Shown here piece after piece: positions 6,511-12,938 of a stretch of 18,042 bases of DNA. The notes beneath the pieces were generated by a model. The model searched no databases, was not told where the DNA came from, and saw only the letters and a list, made by a program, of their open reading frames with translations. Every line of letters begins with the position of its first letter. Position 1 is the first letter of the stretch. Location of the stretch: assembly GCA_035630195.1 (NCBI GenBank), contig DASQLD010000126.1:1-18042 (forward strand), in the 5' to 3' direction. A program made the position numbers and the translations under genes. This DNA comes from DASQDN01 sp035630195 (GTDB lineage Bacteria > Acidobacteriota > Terriglobia > Bryobacterales > Bryobacteraceae).

Positions 6511-7068
6511 TTACCTTTCGCGCACAGGCTGTATGTCGATTATCTCGCCTTCATCAACCCTTGGTTGTGGCTGCGTTGCACCGAATACGAGCTGTACCGA
6601 GACGTTTGTGGTCGCTTGCTGCCGGCGGCCGGTGACATCAGCTTCTAATGTCATCAACTGAGTATCCGCGCGGTCGAGAGCCGCGACAGCTTTGAAATCA
6701 GACACCTTCTCCGCCTGCTCAAGTACCCTATCTAGCCGCCCGTACTTGTTTATGATTCGCGCATGGAAGGGGTCGGTCGCTACGAGTCCATGCGGCTTCA
6801 CCTCGCCAGGCTGTTCGTATCCGCTGGTTTCGATTTCGTTGTTAGCCTGGACTGGCTCAACAGCCGCGCTACTTGGCTGGAGTCCAGTGTTGCTCGATGC
6901 TCGAGCGTGACGGGCGAGGGTGTTGTGGCTAACCCGATAGCCGTGGCCGAGGAGAAACGCTTCTACCTTACGGCTTGAAGTGCCCGCCCGCAGCATGCCC
7001 AGCGCTTGAACTCGCAATGGATCCGGTAACCCTTCGAATCCAACCGCCTGTGGGAGTTCGACCGACAT
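6511..7068 (-). CDS. HTH protein resembling phage small terminase subunits
   Basis: The 185-residue product has an N-terminal helix-turn-helix (about residues 17-55: LRVQALGMLRAGTSSRKVEA, then VSHNTLARHARA). After a Gln/Ser-rich linker come helices with AEKVSDFKAVAALDRADTQL then MTLEADVTGRR, and a strand NVSVQLVFG. DNA-binding head, central helices ending in L-x-L-x-A-x-x-TG, and a C-terminal strand form an order typical of phage small terminase-like proteins, which bind pac/cos DNA. No large terminase is visible, so it is either an orphan phage remnant or a DNA-binding protein of the element. The ATG at 7068 is preceded by TACAAT only 5 bp away, which suggests a leaderless or nearly leaderless mRNA. 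Confidence 0.5.
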   Translation of the reverse strand: MSVELPQAVGFEGLPDPLRVQALGMLRAGTSSRKVEAFLLGHGYRVSHNTLARHARASSNTGLQPSSAAVEPVQANNEIETSGYEQPGEVKPHGLVATDPFHARIINKYGRLDRVLEQAEKVSDFKAVAALDRADTQLMTLEADVTGRRQQATTNVSVQLVFGATQPQPRVDEGEIIDIQPVRER

Positions 7069-7073
7069 ACCCT

Positions 7074-7079
7074 ATTGTA
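7074..7079 (-). promoter_or_regulatory. Candidate -10 element, possibly giving a leaderless mRNA
   Basis: TACAAT on the minus strand ends 5 bp before the ATG at 7068. Transcription would begin at or next to the start codon. No good -35 hexamer is visible at 16-18 bp. Confidence 0.3.
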
Positions 7080-7146
7080 TTCTGAAACGAAAACGCACGG
7101 AAATGTTTTATACGCTTAAGATGGAGCACCAAACGTTGCTTCACAC

Positions 7147-7171
7147 CGCCGCGGTCGTTTCCGGCGCGGCG
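7147..7171. other. GC-rich inverted repeat in a divergent intergenic region
   Basis: CGCCGCG (7147-7153) and CGCGGCG (7165-7171) form a 7-bp stem with an 11-base loop between the divergent starts at 7068 and 7212. There is no T-run. It could be an operator or leader hairpin for the plus-strand gene; support is structural only. Confidence 0.25.
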
Positions 7172-7211
7172 CCCCATTCTGTGTAAACCAGTAGTAGCTT
7201 AGGATTGATCC

Positions 7212-7904
7212 TTGCCTATCTCTGATCAATGCCCCGTTTCTTGTCCGGTCGCCTCGACACATGAAAAATACAACGAGGCGCAGTACTTCTTTTGGCAGCT
7301 TTTGTGGCACTACCACCGTCCACAGGAGTTTCAGTTCAATCTGAACGCCTTTATTCAAGCCCTGCGGAACATAACGTTCATGCTTCAATCCGAGGAAAAC
7401 AAGCCAGCCGGATTTGATAGATGGTATATGGGCAAGCAGGCGGAGATGCGAGCGAATGAAACACTGCAACGCTTCGTTGTCGCTCGAAATGTTGTCGTTA
7501 AGCGTAGCTCTTTAGCCGCAACAAGTACAGCCTACGGTGGAGTCTTTCGTGGCAGACGACTTAAATTTGCTTTTGGCTATACTTTGCAACCATTCGTAGA
7601 CACATACAAAGCACTTGAGATGGAAAGAATAATCGCATACGGCAGCTTCTTGGATGAGGAACACTCGGCTATTGGTGAGCAGGTTGGCGTAGAACGGACT
7701 TGGAGAGTCATGGAACTTGGAAATGATGAGGTGGCGGCGTCTTGCTTGACAGCCCTGAATTATATGGGCGAACTGGTCGCTGAAGTGCATCGTATCCATG
7801 GCTTACCAAGCGAGCATGAAGCGATTTCAGTGGATATGCAGACCGTGCAAGTACTTCTAGAGACGGATGTCGATCCGACGCTACCAAAAAAGTGGGGTTG
7901 GTAA
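7212..7904 (+). CDS. HEPN-like protein with a degenerate catalytic motif
   Basis: The 230-residue product has the look of a HEPN-like helical family. FNLNAFIQALRNITFMLQ (residues 42-59) is followed by DRWYMGKQAEMRANETLQRF and then ARNVVVKRSSL (91-101). Active HEPN nucleases carry R-N-x3-H; here the last position is Lys97, so the protein may be inactive or work as an antitoxin-like or RNA-binding partner. The TTG start at 7212 is supported by AGGA at 7201-7204 with 7-base spacing. It is divergent from the HTH gene and convergent with the recombinase gene. No obvious partner is adjacent. Confidence 0.6.
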   Translation: MPISDQCPVSCPVASTHEKYNEAQYFFWQLLWHYHRPQEFQFNLNAFIQALRNITFMLQSEENKPAGFDRWYMGKQAEMRANETLQRFVVARNVVVKRSSLAATSTAYGGVFRGRRLKFAFGYTLQPFVDTYKALEMERIIAYGSFLDEEHSAIGEQVGVERTWRVMELGNDEVAASCLTALNYMGELVAEVHRIHGLPSEHEAISVDMQTVQVLLETDVDPTLPKKWGW

Positions 7905-7997
7905 TCTCGCCACAACTTGAATCGAAGCCTACAGGGCCGGAATACCTACGCTCGCGTGCCGATCTAAAGCCGGCGCAAAAGGGTGGTAACCGGTTTT

Positions 7998-8010
7998 ACC
8001 CCCTGGGGGT
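7998..8010. terminator. Perfect palindrome between convergent genes, possible terminator
   Basis: ACCCCC-T-GGGGGT is a perfect 13-bp palindrome between the stops of the plus-strand HEPN-like gene (7904) and the minus-strand recombinase gene (8025). A nearby GGTAA/TTACC pair (7985-8000) overlaps it. Only CTTT follows on the plus strand, so a terminator role is suggested mainly by position. Confidence 0.3.
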
Positions 8011-8024
8011 CTTTCATGGGTTCC

Positions 8025-8684
8025 TCAGCGCAGGGGTTTGCCGGTCAGGATTCTATTGACAACGACACCATGCCAGCGGGTGCCACTCCGCGGCGTCAAG
8101 CCTTCAGCATTCAGTTGTGCAGCAATGCGGTCGAAGCCGAGTCCAGTCGCACGCAGAGTTTTCATTCGGTCCAAAGGCTCCATTTCACCTTGGTAGAAGC
8201 CATACGGTTTCCGGCCCTCGCAGCGGCCATCTTTAGCCTTCTTGCGCATCCGCGCGGCCCTCAGCTTCAACACAATCTGGCTTTTGTCGTATTCGGCAAA
8301 AACGCCCATCATTTGCCGGAAGGCGATACGGGACGGGTCACCTGACATCAGGTCCGGTTCTTGCACGGACACCAAATTGAAGTTTTGCTTCTGCAAGTCT
8401 GCAATCGTTTTTTCCTGCACCATCAATTCGCGGGCAAGCCGATCGAGACGTTCGATGATGACAGTTTTTACTCCATTGCCGAGGAGCGCGAGCATCATCT
8501 CCGCCCAGGCCGGCCGGTCCTTCGCTTCCCGGATTCCCGACACGCCTTCCTCCCTGAAGACCTTAACAATTCGGATATCATGTGCCGCTGCGTATGCCTT
8601 GATGGCGGCCAACTGACGCGGGAAGCCGTCCCCGTCAATCTGCGAATCACCCGACACTCTGATGTATCCGAAAGCCTTAGTCAC
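8025..8684 (-). CDS. Serine recombinase, resolvase type
   Basis: The 219-residue product has the full serine-recombinase catalytic domain: YIRVSGDSQ with nucleophile Ser11, REEGVSG (44-50), and IIERLDRLAREL (76-87) with the conserved Arg79, Asp81, Arg82 and Arg85. A long linker helix region (IAFRQMMGVFAEYDKSQIVL) leads to a short C-terminal HTH-like region (GLGFDRIAAQLNAEGLTPRS). The size fits a small resolvase/invertase, not a large serine integrase of about 500 residues. Likely jobs are dimer resolution, inversion or integration of the element. The start is GTG at 8684; a well-placed promoter puts transcription at that codon, so the mRNA may be leaderless. The gene marks the boundary between backbone and cargo. 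Confidence 0.88.
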   Translation of the reverse strand: MTKAFGYIRVSGDSQIDGDGFPRQLAAIKAYAAAHDIRIVKVFREEGVSGIREAKDRPAWAEMMLALLGNGVKTVIIERLDRLARELMVQEKTIADLQKQNFNLVSVQEPDLMSGDPSRIAFRQMMGVFAEYDKSQIVLKLRAARMRKKAKDGRCEGRKPYGFYQGEMEPLDRMKTLRATGLGFDRIAAQLNAEGLTPRSGTRWHGVVVNRILTGKPLR

Positions 8685-8690
8685 ACCAGA

Positions 8691-8720
8691 AGTATGAGAT
8701 CAACTACCCCGGTTGTCAAT
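8691..8720 (-). promoter_or_regulatory. Predicted promoter of the serine recombinase gene
   Basis: On the minus strand a perfect TTGACA (8720-8715) lies 18 bp before CATACT (8696-8691), and the GTG start begins 7 bases after the -10. This points to sigma-70-type transcription starting at the start codon. The inverted repeat at 8720-8743 touches the -35, so it could be an operator. Confidence 0.5.
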
Positions 8721-8743
8721 ACCTTATCTACAGATACGGTATG
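8720..8743. repeat. 24-bp near-palindrome, candidate recombinase site or operator
   Basis: The arms ATACCTTATCT (8720-8730) and AGATACGGTAT (8733-8743) match at 10 of 11 positions around a central AC dinucleotide. A site of about 24-28 bp with two arms around a 2-bp core is what serine resolvases bind and cut. It lies directly upstream of the recombinase promoter, as res sites and autoregulatory operators do. Confidence 0.5.
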
Positions 8744-8792
8744 TGTGCTTTCCTTTGTAGTACTTACGGGCGCAGGCAAACTGGTGGATCTC

Positions 8793-9119
8793 TTACTCGC
8801 TGGACGGCTCGCAGGGGGTGCGTTCAGCGCGTTTCAACTCGCGGGTCAGGCGGGGAATTTCCACGCGTAATTGCTGAACCAGATCCCGAACCTCGCGTTT
8901 GTAGTCTTTCGTACTCTTGGAGTACTTGCCGTGCTTTTTATGGCTTGCTCGAACTTTGCCTTCAGGTGTCTTGGGTCCGGTCGAGAGCCCTCCATGAATA
9001 CGGCACCTTCCATACCCACCATCGGCCTTCTTTACGCCGGGCGCTCGGCAGGGTAGGCCGGTACGCTTTGACTTAGCTCCACAGCGTGGAGAATTGAGGC
9101 ACCCCAAACATGACTTCAT
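8793..9119 (-). CDS. HGG-motif zinc-binding protein of phage/mobile elements
   Basis: The 108-residue product has Cys4, Cys7, Cys13, Cys24, Cys39 and His42 ahead of HGGLSTGPKTPEG (42-54), with RCGAK and GLPCRAP between. The combination R-C-G-A-(K/R)-x(n)-C...C-R-(M/I)-H-G-G-x-STGP is a signature of small proteins common in phages and mobile elements, thought to bind zinc; their role is unknown to me. The rest is a basic helix. The frame is open back to a TTG at 9203, but I choose ATG 9119 because GAGG lies 9 bases upstream, the domain begins there, and the repeats at 9163-9200 then fall in non-coding DNA. Confidence 0.65.
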   Translation of the reverse strand: MKSCLGCLNSPRCGAKSKRTGLPCRAPGVKKADGGYGRCRIHGGLSTGPKTPEGKVRASHKKHGKYSKSTKDYKREVRDLVQQLRVEIPRLTRELKRAERTPCEPSSE

Positions 9120-9162
9120 GAGCTTCGACCTCGACTTTGGAGATTTCGGGCATCGCCCGCCT

Positions 9163-9200
9163 TGTAACGCTTGTAACGCATACCTGTAACGTCTGTAATC
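9163..9200. repeat. TGTAACG repeat cluster (iteron-like)
   Basis: TGTAACG occurs at 9163-9169, 9172-9178 and 9185-9191, with a variant TGTAATC at 9194-9200. Start-to-start spacings are 9, 13 and 9 bp, and the first two units are exact 9-bp tandem copies of TTGTAACGC. The cluster sits 44-81 bp upstream of the HGG gene, so it could be an operator array or part of an origin. Confidence 0.55.
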
Positions 9201-9234
9201 CAAGTGTGGCTAAGTGACCACAGTTCGTGAAGTA

Positions 9235-9543
9235 TTAAGCTGCCGCCTTCTTTTCAGGTAGGGGAACTTTGCGGGCAAAGACGAGGGAGGCCCACTTCAC
9301 CATTAGAGATTCAGGACCGCCAAACTTGTCGGGAGCCGCAAGAATTAGTCCGGCGCATAACAGGTTTGAGCCATCAAACCCCTTCTTCGCCTTCTTGACC
9401 GAATCCTTAGGTGACGGGTTTAGCCTCGGTGACGGGTTGTGACAGGTTTTTCTAGAAAGTTTTCCATACACGCGTGGTGAAGAACGTTTTGAACTTTTAC
9501 CGTCAAACCCGTCACCTCGAGCGAACCCGTCACCTAAACTCAT
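9235..9543 (-). CDS. Small repeat-containing ORF after the replication gene
   Basis: This 102-residue ORF starts with an ATGA overlap with the stop of the Prim-Pol/helicase gene (9540-9543), implying translational coupling. Its N-terminal half is encoded by DNA repeats, giving GDGFARGDGFDG and, from the inverted copies, NPSPRLNPSPK. The C-terminal half (LLCAGLILAAPDKFGGPESL) looks more ordinary. Because the repeats are symmetric and carry a central palindrome, the DNA may be the functional part and the peptide a by-product. I recognise no domain, so the gene is plausible but uncertain. Confidence 0.4.
   Translation of the reverse strand: MSLGDGFARGDGFDGKSSKRSSPRVYGKLSRKTCHNPSPRLNPSPKDSVKKAKKGFDGSNLLCAGLILAAPDKFGGPESLMVKWASLVFARKVPLPEKKAAA
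9410..9534. repeat. Symmetric inverted iteron-like array, candidate origin
   Basis: GGTGACGGGTT occurs at 9410-9420 and 9428-9438 (18 bp apart), with a degraded copy GTGACAGGTT at 9439-9448. Its reverse complement AACCCGTCACC occurs at 9506-9516 and 9524-9534 (also 18 bp apart). Both pairs are centred on 9472, within a base of the centre of the palindrome CACGCGTG (9469-9476). AT-rich stretches fill the space between arms and centre. It lies just downstream of the replication initiator/helicase gene, where origins of such elements often sit. Confidence 0.6.
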
Positions 9544-11885
9544 GACCGGAGTCCAATGCCTTCATAAACGCTGCCATTTTTGGTGTGCTGTTTTATTAAG
9601 CCCTTCTCCGCCATACGGCGTCCGAAAGCAGTCTCGGTAATCACGTACTCGCTGGCATCTTCAGCCCACTTCTTGTAGGCAAGGTGAAGCGCGCGAGCCT
9701 TGCATTGAAAGGAATCGCCAACGACACAGCACTCTTCGATGAACCGACCGACTTGATCCATTTCGTCGCGATAGTCCTGAACCGCGGCTTCAATCTCGAG
9801 TGGTCGGCCGAGCCCCTCGGCATACCAGCGTTTGGCGCCTTCAACAAGCCACGCGAGAATGCCCTCGGCCTCACTGGTTAACTTCGTGGAAAGCTCTCGG
9901 TCTATCTCATCGGCTGGGATCGTGACTGTGTAAGGAATCAGGTGAAGGCGGTTCCAGATGGCGTTATCGCTGCCCGTGATCCGTGGCTTGTGGTTGCAAT
10001 CCATCCAAAGCTTGTGGGTTTCCAGGAACTCGATGGGATTTTCATACTTCCGAACGGCCTTTATTTTCCCCATGCCTTGGGTGATTCGTTTCAGTTTGCC
10101 TTCTGCAAGGCGTTGGCCTTCCTCGGTTTCGGATGTCATAACGAACCGTGCGCCACGGAGATCAGCAAGATCCGCTTGGGTGTTATTCGATTCCTGCCGT
10201 GTCATCAGCGTGTCTATCTGCAGGACGACGCTGTACTCCGGAAGAATCTCGCGGATCGTATTCAAGTCTGTTGTTTTGCCGTTATTCCCGCCACCGTGCG
10301 TGAAGAACACGACCTTTTCCGAAGTGCGGCCGGTTAAGGAGTAGCCCTTTGCTTTCTGAAGATAATCGACCAACCGCTGTGCTCTATCGAGCTCGGCTTC
10401 ATTTGCATCGGCGTGGCTACCCATTATTCGGGCGAGGAAAGCCAAGTAACGCGGACACTGAGCGGTCGGTTCGTAGCGATGATGAACCAGTTTCGTGATG
10501 TAATCTTCGGGGCGGTGAGGTATCTGCGTGCCTGAGCGCAGATCAACCGTGCAGTTCAGGAAGTTCAGATGGTCAGGATTCGTATCTAAAGCGGCTGGGC
10601 TGATAAAGTTCTCAGACTGAGCCATTGCCAACATGTTTGTAATTCTCTTCGCGTCGAGGCTCTGAGTTGCAAATTTCCTCGCCGGCTCATTGCCAGTTTC
10701 GATAGCCTGACGCAAAAACTCCAACGTTGCCTGGATAGCTAACCGGCGAGCCCGCTCCGACTCGTCCACTTCCCAGCGCCGGCCATCCCATATCAGCCAC
10801 TTCTTGAACGGGTGGCAGTAGCGCATGGTAGATCCAAATACACTCAGCAGCCGCTGGGAATTGCCGTGATCGTTAAAGCCGAAGGCAAGTAGGTCCAGTC
10901 CCTCAGAGCATTCCTCTGCAGTTGACTCTTCCGATCGCTGATGTGTAGGCGAGGCCGGGCCGGTGGCGGCGGTGTAGCTTCTCTGTGGCGTGTCCTTGTG
11001 GCCCCACGGCTCGCGAGCTGGAGATCGAAACGCCTCCCTCACGCTGGCTTGCGCTTCCGAGATCGTGTAGGTTTCACGCTGCCCTTTTGCATTCACAGGC
11101 GGCACGGCCGATACGTAATCACGCATGGAGTTCTCGGCCTCGGGTTGACTGTAGCCGTTGTCGCGCAACTGCATAGCTAGCCAAAAACCGGCATTGTTCC
11201 GGCCCTCGGACCTGCTCAACTGAAGCGCCCGGTCTATCAGGATCGTTGCGCCGACGCGCTGGTCTCGAGGAGTGGCGGGGAGCGCCGGCTTTGTAGGTGG
11301 TTGGACGTGCCCACTTTTCCTGACTAGCGCTGGATCGACAAGCCCGATCATCTTTCGAAGATCAATTGGCAGATCCAGAATCGAACACCATTCGGGTGAG
11401 CGAAGCCACCTGTACTCGCCGGTTTCGTTTCTGCCTGAAAATACCGCATAGCCGCCGTCTCCTCGAACGTCGAGGCCCGGCCAAGCTTTTCCAAGCTCGA
11501 TGTCCGTTTTGCAGTTCAGCGTTGGCACATGCCACCCGGGGTGGGCAAAATAAACGTGGTAGCCACCGCTGCCGGTCAGGACGTGCGGCTCGAGTCCCAG
11601 GGCTCGCATGGTCTGCCGACCCTTCTGACCATCGAAGTCCACGACGATGACGCCTGAACACTGCCCGGTCACCGTGGCCCATGCTGCCGGGTTCATAGCC
11701 ATCAATTCACGTAACTGAGCCTTGGTGGCCTGCCTCGTCTGAAATGGCTTCCACGTGCTCACGAGAGGCTTCTTGTTGAGTCCGACAGGAATGATGCTCA
11801 ACCCTAAGCTCCAGGCCGCTTCTGGCGTAAGGATGTGAGCAGGAGCGGCGCCCGTCTGGGCGTCCGCCGTTTCAACGCGGTTCAT
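9540..11885 (-). CDS. Bifunctional Prim-Pol / D5-type SF3 helicase replication protein
   Basis: The 781-residue fusion carries out initiation-type replication of phages and plasmids. The N-terminal archaeo-eukaryotic primase/polymerase domain has VVDFDG (metal ligands Asp83 and Asp85), SGGYHVYF (His110) and GLDVRGDGGY (138-146). A linker follows (about 290-330), then a D5_N-like region and a superfamily-3 helicase with Walker A GGGNNGKTT (531-539), a Walker B-like region at FVMTSETEEG, and motif C WMDCNHKPRITGSDNAIWNR (627-646). A C-terminal winged-helix-like tail ends the protein. The ATG at 11885 has AAGG 6 bases upstream and overlaps the preceding gene by 14 bp. It would prime and unwind DNA at an adjacent origin; the repeats at 9410-9534 are the natural candidate. 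Confidence 0.9.
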   Translation of the reverse strand: MNRVETADAQTGAAPAHILTPEAAWSLGLSIIPVGLNKKPLVSTWKPFQTRQATKAQLRELMAMNPAAWATVTGQCSGVIVVDFDGQKGRQTMRALGLEPHVLTGSGGYHVYFAHPGWHVPTLNCKTDIELGKAWPGLDVRGDGGYAVFSGRNETGEYRWLRSPEWCSILDLPIDLRKMIGLVDPALVRKSGHVQPPTKPALPATPRDQRVGATILIDRALQLSRSEGRNNAGFWLAMQLRDNGYSQPEAENSMRDYVSAVPPVNAKGQRETYTISEAQASVREAFRSPAREPWGHKDTPQRSYTAATGPASPTHQRSEESTAEECSEGLDLLAFGFNDHGNSQRLLSVFGSTMRYCHPFKKWLIWDGRRWEVDESERARRLAIQATLEFLRQAIETGNEPARKFATQSLDAKRITNMLAMAQSENFISPAALDTNPDHLNFLNCTVDLRSGTQIPHRPEDYITKLVHHRYEPTAQCPRYLAFLARIMGSHADANEAELDRAQRLVDYLQKAKGYSLTGRTSEKVVFFTHGGGNNGKTTDLNTIREILPEYSVVLQIDTLMTRQESNNTQADLADLRGARFVMTSETEEGQRLAEGKLKRITQGMGKIKAVRKYENPIEFLETHKLWMDCNHKPRITGSDNAIWNRLHLIPYTVTIPADEIDRELSTKLTSEAEGILAWLVEGAKRWYAEGLGRPLEIEAAVQDYRDEMDQVGRFIEECCVVGDSFQCKARALHLAYKKWAEDASEYVITETAFGRRMAEKGLIKQHTKNGSVYEGIGLRS

Positions 11886-12171
11886 GACTTGCCTTAATCA
11901 ACTCATCAAGCGCCTCGAGCACGAGATCTCGAAACTTGTTTGCAGTGCCGCGGTCGACGAATTCCACAATGCGCGCGTATTGCGTTTCTCCTGCCTGGTC
12001 CAGGTATTCTCGCGCCGGGAAGGAAATCCACCGCGTCTCACTCTTCTCGTGCAACATGACCCCGTGCAATACCAACCCACTCGGTAAAGTGACGCTGAAA
12101 AAGCCCTTAAGCGTGTTTTTCGAGAAGGGCTTCCAGTCGCTGATAGCAACCCCACGATGCACGCCGGTCAA
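11872..12171 (-). CDS. Small conserved protein of replication modules
   Basis: The 99-residue product is built around PFSKNTLKGFFSVTLPSGLV, then HGVMLHEKSETRWISFPARE, and a helix (RIVEFVDRGTANKFRDLVLE). The KNTL-x-GF-x(4)-LPSG...HEK...RWI-x-xPARE pattern is one I associate with a small uncharacterised family next to phage and plasmid primases; the strand-rich core suggests a single-stranded DNA-binding role, which is inference. The TTG start at 12171 has GGAGG about 8 bases upstream and overlaps the stop of the previous gene (TTGA). It also overlaps the Prim-Pol gene by 14 bp, so the three are translationally linked. Confidence 0.7.
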   Translation of the reverse strand: MTGVHRGVAISDWKPFSKNTLKGFFSVTLPSGLVLHGVMLHEKSETRWISFPAREYLDQAGETQYARIVEFVDRGTANKFRDLVLEALDELIKASHEPR

Positions 12172-12503
12172 GCGGCATTCCTCCGTTGTTCCCGGTCAAA
12201 CAACGAGCGAAGCTTCGTTTCCGGAATCGCCGCGAACGTATCGATCAAGATGTCGACCGCATGGTAAAGCCGTTCGTGCTCCTCACAGAGCTCGGCTGCA
12301 CGGGCCTGGGCGGAGTGTAAGAGGCCGTGCTTGAGGATGAACTGCAGCCAATTGTGATAGGCGCGCAGATGATAGTCCCGGTTCTCGCGAAACTCATCGA
12401 TCTTGCCGTTTCGCCAGTCGCAGAAATGGCTCTCGTTATCCGCTTGTTCTTTTGTCTGTTGCGCTCGGTGCTTGCCGAGTCGTATATTTAGTTGTTGTAG
12501 CAT
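12168..12503 (-). CDS. Small helical hypothetical protein
   Basis: The 111-residue product is polar and helical, rich in His, Glu and Arg (HLRAYHNWLQFILKHGLLHS; ELCEEHERLYHAVDILIDTF). I recognise no family. ATG 12503 is preferred over TTG 12506 because AAGGTG lies 4-5 bases upstream. It heads the replication gene cluster and overlaps the next gene by 4 bp. A terminator-shaped hairpin pointing the opposite way (12518-12556) precedes it. Confidence 0.6.
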   Translation of the reverse strand: MLQQLNIRLGKHRAQQTKEQADNESHFCDWRNGKIDEFRENRDYHLRAYHNWLQFILKHGLLHSAQARAAELCEEHERLYHAVDILIDTFAAIPETKLRSLFDREQRRNAA

Positions 12504-12517
12504 CAATCACCTTTCTG

Positions 12518-12556
12518 AAAGCGCCGACCTCTGATAAAGCGGCGCTTTTGTTTTTT
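12518..12556 (+). terminator. Intrinsic terminator, plus-strand orientation
   Basis: AAAGCGCCG (12518-12526) pairs perfectly with CGGCGCTTT (12540-12548) over 9 bp, with a 13-base loop, followed by TTTTGTTTTTT. The T-run is on the plus strand, antisense to all neighbouring genes. In the minus direction the same hairpin falls just upstream of the ribosome-binding site of the gene at 12503. Confidence 0.6.
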
Positions 12557-12612
12557 GCCTTCATCTGCTACTGCGTGGCGCGCGCGAAAATGCACCTCCA
12601 CTGCGTGCGTAT

Positions 12613-12906
12613 CTAGCGATCAGCACCGGTAATCCATCGCTTAACTGAATTGATGTCGTACCGGATCGATCCGGTAGGCAGTTTTGTCGGCGTAGGTCCA
12701 CGGCCGTAGGACCGCCATTTGTCGATTGTCCTAGGAGAACAGTCAAGCATTTGCGCCAGACGCTCTCGCGAGATGTAGCGATCTTCTACTACTTCTTGAG
12801 ATTCCTGTAGCTTAATTGCGGGCACATGCCCGTTATAGAGCGAATGTGCTCCTAAGGGAACCTCAGGTAACAACCGAGGTCCGGTAACAAATACAGCACC
12901 AAGCAC
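12613..12906 (-). CDS. AlpA/MerR-like excisionase-type DNA-binding protein
   Basis: The C-terminal part contains RYISRERLAQMLDCSPRTID, then KWRSYGRGPTPTKLPTGSIRY and NSVKRWI. This is the helix-turn-helix plus wing of the HTH_17/AlpA excisionase family, in which the wing carries G-x-P...Y. Such proteins act as recombination directionality factors or regulators of mobile elements. The start is uncertain: the GTG at 12906 gives 97 residues, but the first 40 have no family match and contain a 14-bp palindrome (12819-12832), so a start nearer the domain is possible. A TACTAT at 12926-12921 could be its -10. It sits between the orphan gene and the replication genes. Confidence 0.75.
   Translation of the reverse strand: MLGAVFVTGPRLLPEVPLGAHSLYNGHVPAIKLQESQEVVEDRYISRERLAQMLDCSPRTIDKWRSYGRGPTPTKLPTGSIRYDINSVKRWITGADR
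12819..12832. promoter_or_regulatory. 14-bp palindrome, possible operator
   Basis: CGGGCA-CA-TGCCCG is a perfect 6-bp-arm inverted repeat within the 5' part of the AlpA-like frame. If the gene really starts downstream, this would be a natural autoregulatory operator. Confidence 0.3.
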
Positions 12907-12938
12907 TTACTGGCGAAAAAATAGTATCTAACGAGTAA

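Noticed and set aside
6355..6648. Plus-strand 97-residue frame
   Set aside because: Half of it is antisense to the HTH gene and there is no start signal or motif.
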